Positions 16,149 through 23,100 of a stretch of DNA of 30,626 nt are shown piece after piece. The DNA comes from CAYONZ01 sp964405465 (lineage in GTDB: Bacteria > Bdellovibrionota > Bdellovibrionia > Bdellovibrionales > JAMPXM01). The notes beneath the pieces were generated by a model, which made no database searches, was not told the origin of the DNA, and was given only the letters and a program-made list of their open reading frames with translations. The first letter of the stretch is position 1. Each line of letters opens with the position of its first letter. The stretch covers positions 1 to 30,626 of the forward strand of contig CAYONZ010000041.1 in the NCBI GenBank assembly GCA_964405465.1, given 5' to 3'. The translations under genes and the position numbers were made by a program.

Positions 16149-16387
16149 GAACTACCATCTCTTTCCTCAATCTGATGCTCATCTCGGGTCTGTTGACGCT
16201 TTTACTCACAAGTTGTTCACTTGTTGGTAAACGAGTCAACGCCTTTGAAAGGGGCATTTTAAGCAAGCCAGGAATGTTGCTTGTCGAAAATGGTAAAGAG
16301 AGTTCTTCGATGAACCACATGTTCAATGCGCGTGAAGGATCTGTCGGTGGGTTGGGTGGCGCGGGAGGTGGCTGTGGGTGTAACTAA
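16145..16387 (+). CDS. DUF4266 mini-lipoprotein ending Gly-Gly-Gly-Cys-Gly-Cys-Asn
   Basis: An 80-residue protein with signal peptide and lipobox 'LLTSC' (lipidated Cys at about 24), then 'NAFERGILSKPGM', 'MNHMFNAREGSVGG' and a tail ending 'GGGCGCN'. This matches DUF4266: a short lipoprotein whose last third reads 'FSREGS.GG.G' and whose chain ends in a conserved C-G-C-N. The C-terminal cysteine pair with no residue after Asn looks like a metal- or haem-binding or redox-active end, but no biochemistry is known to me. It overlaps the upstream thioredoxin stop by four bases and the next gene by fourteen. Bases for its glycine-rich tail (GGGAGG) double as the ribosome-binding site of the next gene. 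Very likely a small partner of DUF3570 at the outer membrane. Confidence 0.88.
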   Translation: MRTTISFLNLMLISGLLTLLLTSCSLVGKRVNAFERGILSKPGMLLVENGKESSSMNHMFNAREGSVGGLGGAGGGCGCN

Positions 16388-16781
16388 CTTTTTGTGGCTC
16401 ACGGCACTTATTTTACCTCTGCTATTTTCCCAGGGATGTACGGTCGATCTTCGCTCGACCACTCCCGGAGCAAGCTCGGCATGCGCTCCCACAGCCCAAC
16501 AGCTCACCGATTTTGCCTCCGTCAATTCAGGAATCTTGCAAACGACAGGCTCTTTAGGCGGAAGCACCGGCTGCGGAACCTGCCATCTCTCCGGAGGTTC
16601 AGGATCTGGTTCGTACTCCGTCGTCACTGGTTCAGACACCACGGCACTCACCACAAATTATTGCTCCGCTAAAAGATTAGGCTCACGCTTAGCCTCACAT
16701 CCTCAAGAAGCCTCTCACAGCGGTGGGGTCTACTCCGCAAGTCAGATTCAACTCTTAATTGATTTCGTCAACAGCCTTTAG
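16374..16781 (+). CDS. Small CxxCH lipoprotein, c-type cytochrome-like
   Basis: The 135-residue product begins at GTG 16374, inside the end of the DUF4266 gene, with GGAGG five bases ahead. An ATG at 16326 in the same frame is possible but lacks a good ribosome site and would add 16 residues. It has a hydrophobic export signal and a lipobox-like 'LLFSQGC' (Cys about 22). One haem-attachment motif 'CGTCH' falls at 67-71 and a second cysteine at 'YCSAKRLG'. The remainder is Ser/Gly-rich. A single-haem, lipid-anchored cytochrome is the simplest reading; the axial methionine or second histidine is not obvious ('SHPQEASHSGG' offers histidines). It forms an operon with the thioredoxin and DUF4266 genes. 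Confidence 0.75.
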   Translation: MGVTNFLWLTALILPLLFSQGCTVDLRSTTPGASSACAPTAQQLTDFASVNSGILQTTGSLGGSTGCGTCHLSGGSGSGSYSVVTGSDTTALTTNYCSAKRLGSRLASHPQEASHSGGVYSASQIQLLIDFVNSL

Positions 16782-17146
16782 AAACCACCTTTGACCCGTA
16801 AAAAGTTCTACAGTTTTTAGGAGCTGAGCCTCAACTTGAAACATTTCAAATTGAAACACGAGGTGAACATCAAGGACTTATGACATTTCTCACTCCCTCA
16901 AACCACTTGTTCAGATGAGATTGCTGCTTCTCAAAGCATGTAAAACTCAACCGAGCCTCTCAAATCTGTCTATGCTGTTATCGCGTGTTTAAAAGTTCGA
17001 CTGATGACGATCCTTAAACCACACACGCTCAATTTGGGCAGGCCCCGTATTTGCTCATTACGTTATATGTGAACAAGACTTCACACTGATTTCGATCGTT
17101 GTCTGAACGGGGTTTCAAAGTAAGACAACAAAAAGTGGGGAATAAA
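16782..17146. other. 365-base spacer ahead of the DUF1588-type gene
   Basis: No gene is supported here. The octamer TTGAAACA occurs twice (16836-16843 and 16851-16858) with TTTCAAA between, so an overlapping inverted and direct repeat is formed that could be an operator. A ribosome site GTGGGGAATAA precedes the start at 17147. No clear -35/-10 pair was found, although the spacer must carry the promoter of the next four genes if they are a separate unit. Confidence 0.4.
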
Positions 17147-18421
17147 ATGAAGCAGTCAAATACAGTGATAAAACTCTACACTTCAAAAGCTCTNNNNNNN
17201 NNNNNNNNNNNNNNNNNNNNNNNNNNNNNNNNNNNNNNNNNNNNNNNNNNNNNNNNNNNNNNNNNNNNNNNNNNNNNNNNNNNNNNNNNNNNNGGAATTT
17301 CCGTTTGTATCGACGACTCACGCGTGAAACAAATGGAGTTGCTCATCAAGACGGGGCAGAAAAAGCAAGCACTTCGTATTGCCACCTCAGATCCCTTATT
17401 TATTGATATTCAAATACGCGATCTTGCAAGAAAAATGTCGACACGTGACGAATCCGTTCGTGCTCCACTTAGTGACTTCGTTGCGACCTTTGCAGGAGTC
17501 GCCCGCGACAATTTAAATGCTAAGATGCTTTTAACTGGTGACTTCTTTTATCAAGCAGATCCCGCACTCACCATCATCAATGGCCAACAAAGGGTTCGAT
17601 CGGATCTTTCAGCTGATATCGTTTCGTCAAACAATCACTACAGTGATATCACCACTAATCAGTTTTCAATGTATAAGGTGCTCACACGCAAACCACAGTC
17701 GATCGCGGCGGCGGCTCCCCAACAAAACGTGGCAACTCCTGTGATGACAAGTCCGATAGCCGCAGGTCTTCTTACAACTCGTGCCTGGACTCAAGCCCAT
17801 GCCGATGCTGGAACCAACCGCCGTTTGGTTGAATTCACTTTCCGTCAGTTCATGTGTAAGCCCATCACAGAATGGGCCGATGCAACTTCTCCTGACGATT
17901 TCGTTGGACGAGATGTCGATCGATTTCCTGGTAGTAGCAATGAAAAATATCAAGTCACTTGCAAAGGCTGCCACGGAAATATGGATGGTCTTCGTGGAGC
18001 ATTCGCAAAAATTGATTTCACCAATAACATCCTCAGTTACATCCCAGCGACCAATCCAGGAAGTACGACCGGAGTCGCCACAAAAATGAATCGTAACAAC
18101 ACCGTCTTCAGCGAAGGTAAACAGGTCACAAATGATTCATGGAGGAATTATGCCACTGAAGGTAAGAACGCCGATCAGTTTGGATGGCGAGGAGCCCTCA
18201 GCGGAAATGGCATTAAGGAATTCGCGGCCATGATTGCTGAATCCAAAGGCTTTAGCAGATGCCTAACGAAACGGGTTTTTACATCTGTATGCAAGCGTGA
18301 ACCAGCTTCTGGAGACGAGAAGCTTATTCGCACTATTGCAGATGAATTTGAAGCTGCTGATTACCAGCTCAAAGCGCTCTATGAGAATGTGGCAAATCGA
18401 CCTGAGTGTTTAGGCCAGTGA
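17147..18421 (+). CDS. DUF1588-type periplasmic cytochrome-like protein, interrupted by an assembly gap
   Basis: The start ATG 17147 follows GGGG at seven bases. The part before the N run is short (about 15 residues). The visible protein holds 'SPIAAGLLTTRAWTQAHADAGTNRRLVEFTFRQFMCKP', here cut as SPIAAGLLTTRAW and NRRLVEFTFRQFMCKP. This matches the DUF1588 block in which an 'aGLLT..a' step is followed by N-R and a cysteine. About 55 residues on is one haem motif 'CKGCHGNMDGLRGAFAKIDF' (near residue 272, counting through the gap placeholder). Further cysteines come in 'SRCLTKRVFTSVCKRE'. DUF1588 proteins often occur next to DUF1501 proteins in planctomycetes, verrucomicrobia and predatory delta-type bacteria, as here. 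Flanks are in one frame. The role is unknown; a haem-dependent oxidation in the periplasm is suggested by the family's cytochrome-like features. Confidence 0.8.
   Translation: MKQSNTVIKLYTSKAXXXXXXXXXXXXXXXXXXXXXXXXXXXXXXXXXXGISVCIDDSRVKQMELLIKTGQKKQALRIATSDPLFIDIQIRDLARKMSTRDESVRAPLSDFVATFAGVARDNLNAKMLLTGDFFYQADPALTIINGQQRVRSDLSADIVSSNNHYSDITTNQFSMYKVLTRKPQSIAAAAPQQNVATPVMTSPIAAGLLTTRAWTQAHADAGTNRRLVEFTFRQFMCKPITEWADATSPDDFVGRDVDRFPGSSNEKYQVTCKGCHGNMDGLRGAFAKIDFTNNILSYIPATNPGSTTGVATKMNRNNTVFSEGKQVTNDSWRNYATEGKNADQFGWRGALSGNGIKEFAAMIAESKGFSRCLTKRVFTSVCKREPASGDEKLIRTIADEFEAADYQLKALYENVANRPECLGQ
17194..17293. other. 100-N assembly gap inside the DUF1588-type gene
   Basis: Exactly 100 N. It hides the end of the export signal and the N-terminal domain, so that domain cannot be judged. 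Confidence 0.95.
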
Positions 18422-18524
18422 GCAGTGGTCTTTGAGCGTCTCGAATTTTATGGCAGGTGCCATAAATCGAGTCCTTGGCCGATGGCAAAAAAAGTGGAAT
18501 GGATTTGGATTTTGGGGGAAGAAA

Positions 18525-19169
18525 ATGACAAAAGTGGCACGATTAAAAAAATCACGAGACCTGATACTTCTACAAGTTCTTGGAATTGGTCTTATTCTTT
18601 CATTCCAGAACTGCTCCAAAGGAGTATTGCAGAATCAAACTGAGACATACGGCCTTTCTTCTGAAGGAATAGTCCCAACATCGGAAGCAAAAACTGTGGG
18701 AGTCAGTGGCTCTGAAACTATTTTAACATCACTGGTTTCGGTCACTGGAATTCAAGCACCAAGCACGGGGCTTTTTCGCTCAAGCGCAGGAAGAACGACG
18801 CTCATTGGAGACACTGGAGCCGCTGATTCTGTCAACGCTCCAATGTGGATCTCCATCACCAACCTCTCTGGCGATGTGTGCGCACAGCTAGTAACAGAAG
18901 AAAAGGCCAAGGCTCCGGCTTTACGCCGCATCTTTAAAGAAATCGACTTCACCAAAGGCCCTGACTCAGTTTCTCAAGAAGCAAAAGACAAGATGATTCG
19001 CCGAATGGCACGAGCCTATTGGGGACGAAACGAAGAGAAAGAAGAACTCGCAGCAATCAATGATTCTCTTTCTGAGAATTTCAAAGGTGTCGATATGGTG
19101 CAAACTGAATTGCAGGTATTGTTCGGATGTTCTGCAATGCTCTCATCTGCGAGCGCACATATCCGATAA
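18525..19169 (+). CDS. Lipoprotein with F-Q-N-C lipobox, unknown function
   Basis: The 214-residue product starts at ATG 18525, four bases after GGGGGAAG; the frame stays open upstream to a TTG at 18432. The N-terminus is a basic segment, a hydrophobic helix 'LLQVLGIGLILSFQNCSKG' and the cysteine for lipidation. The mature chain has a flexible Ser/Thr-rich start, then 'LSGDVCAQLVTEEKA', 'RRIFKEIDFTKGP', 'RRMARAYWGRNEEKEELAAI' and 'VLFGCSAML'. The helix 'MARAYWGRNEEKEEL' resembles the R.la.a.wgR.pt..E segment met in the multi-domain DUF1588/DUF1592 proteins, so this may be a split-off part of that architecture. It lies between the DUF1588-type and DUF1501 genes, which argues for a common complex. 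Confidence 0.6.
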   Translation: MTKVARLKKSRDLILLQVLGIGLILSFQNCSKGVLQNQTETYGLSSEGIVPTSEAKTVGVSGSETILTSLVSVTGIQAPSTGLFRSSAGRTTLIGDTGAADSVNAPMWISITNLSGDVCAQLVTEEKAKAPALRRIFKEIDFTKGPDSVSQEAKDKMIRRMARAYWGRNEEKEELAAINDSLSENFKGVDMVQTELQVLFGCSAMLSSASAHIR

Positions 19170-19229
19170 GTAATAGGACATGTTTTGAGATCTGGGTACT
19201 GGTTTTAGAGGCTAAAAAAGAGGGGCAAA

Positions 19230-20489
19230 ATGAAACTCAAAGAAATTAAAAAGAACATCAAGCAGCTCGAAGAAAAAACTGGTGAATCTCGAGTTGTCTA
19301 TCTTCACGAAGACCATCGACCTCCCGTCACTCGCCGTGACTTTCTTTCCACCGGATTATTGTCCTTCGGAGGTTATCTCGCGGCTCCCTCACTTTTGTCG
19401 ATCATCTTAGGCGAACAGCGAGCCATGGCCGCTTCTGCAGAGTGCATGAACGTGAGTGCTCCCGTCCTACCAGCATTTGTTCATGTGAATCTATCTGGGG
19501 GAGCAGGTCTCGCCGGAAACATTCTCCCACTAGATCTCAATGGTGACCTTTTGCCGAAGTATTCCAAATTAGGCAGCGGTGATGCTCCGTCAGTTATTCG
19601 CATGATGAACAACTTAGCGTTACCAAGTGCCGACGGTACCACGCTCTTAGGAAAATTCTTCGAGGGATTCCAAGCCACAGTAGCGCAAAGCACACTCGAC
19701 AAAACAGCATTTGTAGGAATGTGCACAAGCTCAACTGATGACACCGCCAATAATCCCTGGGATGTTTCAGGCATGATTTCTCAGGCTGGTCTGCAGGGAA
19801 CAATTCTTCCGAACCTTGGAACTCGAAATAGTCCGACCGGAATCGGCCAAATCGCTGGAAAAATTCAGCCGCCGCCGCCACTGATCGTAAAAAACTTAAA
19901 TGACATTATCGGTTCACTTGCACCGACCGGAGCTCTGGCTCGGCTGGATAACAAGCAAAAAGCAGGAGTGGTCCAACTCATCGGAAAACTCAGCGATTCA
20001 CAAACAAGAAAGCTCGCAAGCACCTCTTCGTCGGCGACCTTGCAAAAATATTTGCACTGTGCAAACGAAAAAAATATCGAATTATCAAACATGGCCGACC
20101 CAGGTGTTGACCCAAGAACCAATGCTGATGTGTCAGGTGTTTGGGGCATCAATGCCAATTCAACGCCACAAACTCGCGAAGTGTTTTTTGCGGCATTAGT
20201 ATACAACGCGCTTCAAGGAAAATCTGGAACAGCCGGCCTCGAACTTGGTGGTTACGACTACCATGGCGGCACACGGACAAATACCGATGCCGCNNNNNNN
20301 NNNNNNNNNNNNNNNNNNNNNNNNNNNNNNNNNNNNNNNNNNNNNNNNNNNNNNNNNNNNNNNNNNNNNNNNNNNNNNNNNNNNNNNNNNNNNGTGAAGT
20401 TCGCCAAACAGGGAGACGCGTTGATCGAAAAAGTTCTTCCGCGTGCCTTCACGAGCGACGAAAAGAATTTGATATTGAAATTTGCATAG
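19230..20489 (+). CDS. Tat-exported DUF1501 family protein, interrupted by an assembly gap
   Basis: The protein (visible part plus gap placeholder 419 residues) starts at ATG 19230 after GAGGGG. Residues 34-42 hold a twin-arginine signal 'TRRDFLSTG' followed by a hydrophobic 'LLSFGGYLAAPSLLS', so it should leave the cell folded. Mature sequence has 'PAFVHVNLSGGAGLAGNILPL', 'AFVGMCTSSTDD', 'ALVYNALQGKSGTAGLELGG' and 'YDYHGGTRTNTDA'. The latter two are DUF1501 signatures, a family related to alkaline-phosphatase-like folds with metal-binding Asp/His. After the N run it ends 'VLPRAFTSDEKNLILKFA'. The gap removes most of the last third, including the expected 'SDG' metal site. The frames agree on both sides. 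The partner of DUF1588-type cytochromes in many genomes. Confidence 0.88.
   Translation: MKLKEIKKNIKQLEEKTGESRVVYLHEDHRPPVTRRDFLSTGLLSFGGYLAAPSLLSIILGEQRAMAASAECMNVSAPVLPAFVHVNLSGGAGLAGNILPLDLNGDLLPKYSKLGSGDAPSVIRMMNNLALPSADGTTLLGKFFEGFQATVAQSTLDKTAFVGMCTSSTDDTANNPWDVSGMISQAGLQGTILPNLGTRNSPTGIGQIAGKIQPPPPLIVKNLNDIIGSLAPTGALARLDNKQKAGVVQLIGKLSDSQTRKLASTSSSATLQKYLHCANEKNIELSNMADPGVDPRTNADVSGVWGINANSTPQTREVFFAALVYNALQGKSGTAGLELGGYDYHGGTRTNTDAXXXXXXXXXXXXXXXXXXXXXXXXXXXXXXXXXXVKFAKQGDALIEKVLPRAFTSDEKNLILKFA
20294..20393. other. 100-N assembly gap inside the DUF1501 gene
   Basis: Exactly 100 N. The flanks read in the same frame, but the missing part in this family is larger than 34 residues, so the true gap is likely longer. 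Confidence 0.9.
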
Positions 20490-20541
20490 ATATTTTTAGA
20501 AATGCAGCCATTTCCCTGGGCCGCGAAAAATTGAAAGCTGA

Positions 20542-20553
20542 TTTTAGCTAAAA
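20542..20553. promoter_or_regulatory. Perfect 12-base palindrome before the last cytochrome gene
   Basis: TTTTAGCTAAAA is a perfect palindrome in the 112-base spacer ahead of the next gene. Overlapping it, TTGAAA (20531-20536) and AGTAAT (20553-20558), spaced by 16 bases, form a weak candidate promoter. An operator is possible. Confidence 0.3.
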
Positions 20554-20601
20554 GTAATGTGAGCAAAACGAAACTGGTGGAACGTTTAAACTGGAAAGCT
20601 T

Positions 20602-21423
20602 ATGAAAAATTGGACTAGAAAATTTATTTCATTTTTTCTCTTCACAATTCTACTTGTCAGTTTTCAGAACTGCTCGAGTGACTTTATGCCTCACGGCCAG
20701 GATGCACTACTCTCAACTTTAAATGTCTGCGATGCCGATCTTTCAACCGTATTTGCAAACACCTACCACCCTTTTCTGTCGACAACGTGCAAAGGCTGTC
20801 ACGTGAGTGGACCAGGAAAAGGTGCGTTCGCTTCTCCAGTTGTGGCCATCGCCTACCAAGACTTTCAATTGGCTACTGCCGATAAAGTGACACAGTATGC
20901 ACTGAACCCAAGCCATGCTCCCGTTGCTGGCCCCCAAAACCAATCGGCACTAGACAGTGCTAAAAGCGCGTGGGATTCAACCATGGCCGCCAAAGCCAGT
21001 TGTCAGGGTGGCGGTGTGAACACCACTGAAAAGAAAACCATCGCTCGACAAATCAATGCCACAGCAACCTACAAAACATATTCATGGAATCTTGACACTG
21101 AACTCGTCACCAATGCTGCAAACTATGATGCGGCCACTTTTTCTATCAATATCAAAATGACAACCCTACCGAGCGGACAAAAAATTTACTATTTCTCTTC
21201 ACCAACCATTACGACCAAATCAAAAGCCATTCATTTGAAAAATCTTGAAGTTTTCGTCAATGGCGTAAAGCTCTCCCAAGTCACAGCTTGGACTGAAATC
21301 GATCAAACTATTGCGGCAGCTCAAACTGCAGTTAAGATTTCATCGTCTGTTGCGACAGCTGAATTTTCAGTCGACAGTACAGATGTCATTCAAGTTAGCT
21401 TTGGAGATTTGACTCCCCAGTAG
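20602..21423 (+). CDS. Lipid-anchored CxxCH (cytochrome c-like) protein
   Basis: The 273-residue protein starts at ATG 20602 after GGAAAG. It has a signal sequence and lipobox 'LLVSFQNCSSDF' (Cys about 25), then 'CDADLSTVFANTYHPFLSTTCKGCH', cut here as CDADLSTVF and TTCKGCH, with the haem motif at residues 63-67. Further on come 'GPGKGAFASPVVA', 'KVTQYALNPSHAPVAG' and 'CQGG'. The block from the first cysteine to about residue 130 resembles a single-domain cytochrome c. The C-terminal 130 residues are Ser/Thr-rich beta strands ('YYFSSPTITTKSKAI', 'LEVFVNGVKLSQVTAW') of unknown role, perhaps a binding domain. It is the last plus-strand gene of the redox locus. Confidence 0.75.
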   Translation: MKNWTRKFISFFLFTILLVSFQNCSSDFMPHGQDALLSTLNVCDADLSTVFANTYHPFLSTTCKGCHVSGPGKGAFASPVVAIAYQDFQLATADKVTQYALNPSHAPVAGPQNQSALDSAKSAWDSTMAAKASCQGGGVNTTEKKTIARQINATATYKTYSWNLDTELVTNAANYDAATFSINIKMTTLPSGQKIYYFSSPTITTKSKAIHLKNLEVFVNGVKLSQVTAWTEIDQTIAAAQTAVKISSSVATAEFSVDSTDVIQVSFGDLTPQ

Positions 21424-21448
21424 ACATTGAAGACCAGAGTCCAAATTA

Positions 21449-21465
21449 GATTGGAGACGCCAATC
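21449..21465. promoter_or_regulatory. Short hairpin downstream of the last cytochrome gene
   Basis: GATTGG and CCAATC enclose AGACG, a 6-base stem. No T-run follows, so it is at most a weak transcription-end or mRNA-protecting element. Confidence 0.3.
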
Positions 21466-21533
21466 CCCAGTTAAGAAAAAGCCGCAAGCATCAGGCATGA
21501 AGCCTAAATAGAATAAGTCACTCACACTTCTTC

Positions 21534-21559
21534 AAAAAAAATCTCCGAGAAAAATCTCG
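21534..21559 (-). terminator. Candidate intrinsic terminator of apbE
   Basis: On the minus strand CGAGA and TCTCG form a stem with a four-base T loop, and after four more bases a run of eight T follows. It lies about 100 bases past the apbE stop. A second stem, CCCTC/GAGGG at 21565-21580, sits just before it. Confidence 0.5.
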
Positions 21560-21660
21560 AATCCCCCTCCCATCAGAGGGCCCGGTATGAACCATCGCCA
21601 ATGCCATCAACGACCTTTATCTTTGCACAAAAGCGAGACCCACCCACTAATTTACATTTT

Positions 21661-22887
21661 CTACTTAAGACTCTCCGGTACCAAATAAACTTCGCCCCAC
21701 TCACTTTGGGTTTTCTTAAGGCCCTTGGTCAATACGACTTCCTTATCCGTAACAATCACGCCTTCAAAGCCCAACTCCTCCAAAAGCTTCTTTCCCCGGG
21801 TTGCCCCAAGCACCATAACCGAAGTGTCATAAGCATCAGCATCCAATGCCCGACGAGAAATGACGGTCACCTGGCGAACTCCAGTGGTTGGCCGGCCTGT
21901 TCTTGGGTCAATGATGTGATGCACACGACGGTCTCCGACCATAAAAAATTTTTCGTCATCGCCTGAGGTTGTCACCGCTATATTTGTGCCATAAATTCGC
22001 AGCACATTTTTGCTGTGATCACGAGGATCTCTGACCGCTGCCATCCAATCTGCACCGTTCGGTTTCTTTCCCCAAAAATAAGTGTCCCCACTTCCATCCA
22101 CAAATCCAGCTTTGTAGTGTGCCTGCAAATCTCTCAGTACCGCATCGACAGCATAACCCTGTCCCAGCCCCCCCAATCCCAGCTTCATACCCGGTGACTT
22201 TAAGAAGATGGTTTTTTTTTCTTCATCTAACTCAATCTTGCGAAAATTCACCAAGGGAAGGCGCTCCTTAATCTCCTCGTCAGTGGGTTCTCTATGATGC
22301 CCTTCTTTAAAATTGTAAAGGCCCCAAAAGGCATTGAAGGTCGGATCAAAGGCTCCGTCGGTCTTGGCACAAACTTCCAACGTGTACTTCATCAAATCAA
22401 AAAGCTCGGGTCGAACCTTAACCTTTTCTGCTCCGGCGGCCCGGTTCACCAAACTCAGATCGGTCTCATCTTGCCATTCGCTCATCCAGGCATTGATGGC
22501 TGCAATTTTTCGAAATGCGTTCTGAATATCAAATTCAACTGTTAAGCGATTTTCTTTTGGGCTAACTAGACAAATTTTAAACGGAGTCCCCATTTCAACA
22601 CGATCACCGCAAACAAACTCGGATACTTCTTTTTTTTCGCCCTCCCTTGGAGTCTGGATTGGCTTGTCTATTTTGGATGTCTGAATGATTTTGTTTGTCG
22701 ACATGCCTGTCGGTATTTCTTCTGGTCTTCCTGGTAGTCCAGCCGCAGGTTTGTCTGCAACTGTATCGGTACCTTTGCCTATCAACTTCTCTGCAGAAAC
22801 TGGCAAAGTAAAAGTAGAAGCAAGAAAAAATAGAATGGTAGTTTTCAATTTTCTTTCTAAATTTAAAATCACAAGTTTTCCCCACAT
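21661..22887 (-). CDS. apbE: FAD:protein FMN transferase (ApbE)
   Basis: ApbE splits FAD and attaches FMN covalently to a Thr/Ser of exported flavoproteins. The 408-residue product has a signal sequence ('TTILFFLASTFTLPVSA'), a Pro/Thr/Lys-rich linker of about 65 residues not usual in the family, then the ApbE domain. Motifs are 'EMGTPFKICLVSP', 'MSEWQDETDLSLVNRAAG', 'GAFDPTFNAFWGLY', 'MKLGLGGLGQGYAVDAV' (FAD site), 'DGSGDTYFWG', 'AVTTSGDDEKFF', 'VHHIIDPRTGRPT' and 'DADAYDTSVMVLG' with the magnesium-binding aspartates. ATG 22887 is used; a GTG at 22890 and a TTG nearer the hydrophobic stretch are alternatives. It faces the redox locus convergently, ending about 240 bases from it. The FMN acceptor motif usual for its substrates was not seen in the window. 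Confidence 0.95.
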   Translation of the reverse strand: MWGKLVILNLERKLKTTILFFLASTFTLPVSAEKLIGKGTDTVADKPAAGLPGRPEEIPTGMSTNKIIQTSKIDKPIQTPREGEKKEVSEFVCGDRVEMGTPFKICLVSPKENRLTVEFDIQNAFRKIAAINAWMSEWQDETDLSLVNRAAGAEKVKVRPELFDLMKYTLEVCAKTDGAFDPTFNAFWGLYNFKEGHHREPTDEEIKERLPLVNFRKIELDEEKKTIFLKSPGMKLGLGGLGQGYAVDAVLRDLQAHYKAGFVDGSGDTYFWGKKPNGADWMAAVRDPRDHSKNVLRIYGTNIAVTTSGDDEKFFMVGDRRVHHIIDPRTGRPTTGVRQVTVISRRALDADAYDTSVMVLGATRGKKLLEELGFEGVIVTDKEVVLTKGLKKTQSEWGEVYLVPESLK

Positions 22888-23014
22888 CACTCAGTTCTAA
22901 AAATGCAAAGGTGAAAGGCCAATAGTGCGCCTACTCCACTCACACCGACCCCCGACGAAAGTTAGCATGTTGAAAGTATGATGCTTATCATTTGCTATTC
23001 AGACAAGACACAAC

Positions 23015-23043
23015 TCGACATTTAAACAAAATTAGTGTAGGTT
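23015..23043 (+). promoter_or_regulatory. Weak candidate promoter of the lysine-rich protein gene
   Basis: TCGACA (23015-23020) and TAGGTT (23038-23043) are spaced by 17 bases; the -35 matches at five of six and the -10 at three of six positions. Confidence 0.3.
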
Positions 23044-23048
23044 AAGTC

Positions 23049-23083
23049 TTTGGGATCCACTTGGTTTTCTAAGAATCCCCAAA
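23049..23083 (+). promoter_or_regulatory. 5'-leader stem-loop just before the strong ribosome site
   Basis: TTTGGGAT pairs with ATCCCCAAA (one bulged C) across an 18-base loop, ending seven bases before the GAGGAGG ribosome site of the next gene. It may protect the messenger or tune its translation. Confidence 0.35.
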
Positions 23084-23100
23084 ATTCCTGAGGAGGAAAT

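Noticed and set aside
21401..21473. Imperfect direct repeat at the end of the last cytochrome gene (TTGGAGA...TCCCCAGT at 21401 and 21451)
   Set aside because: Only about 16 of 22 bases agree and the distance is not a codon multiple; too weak to call a duplication.
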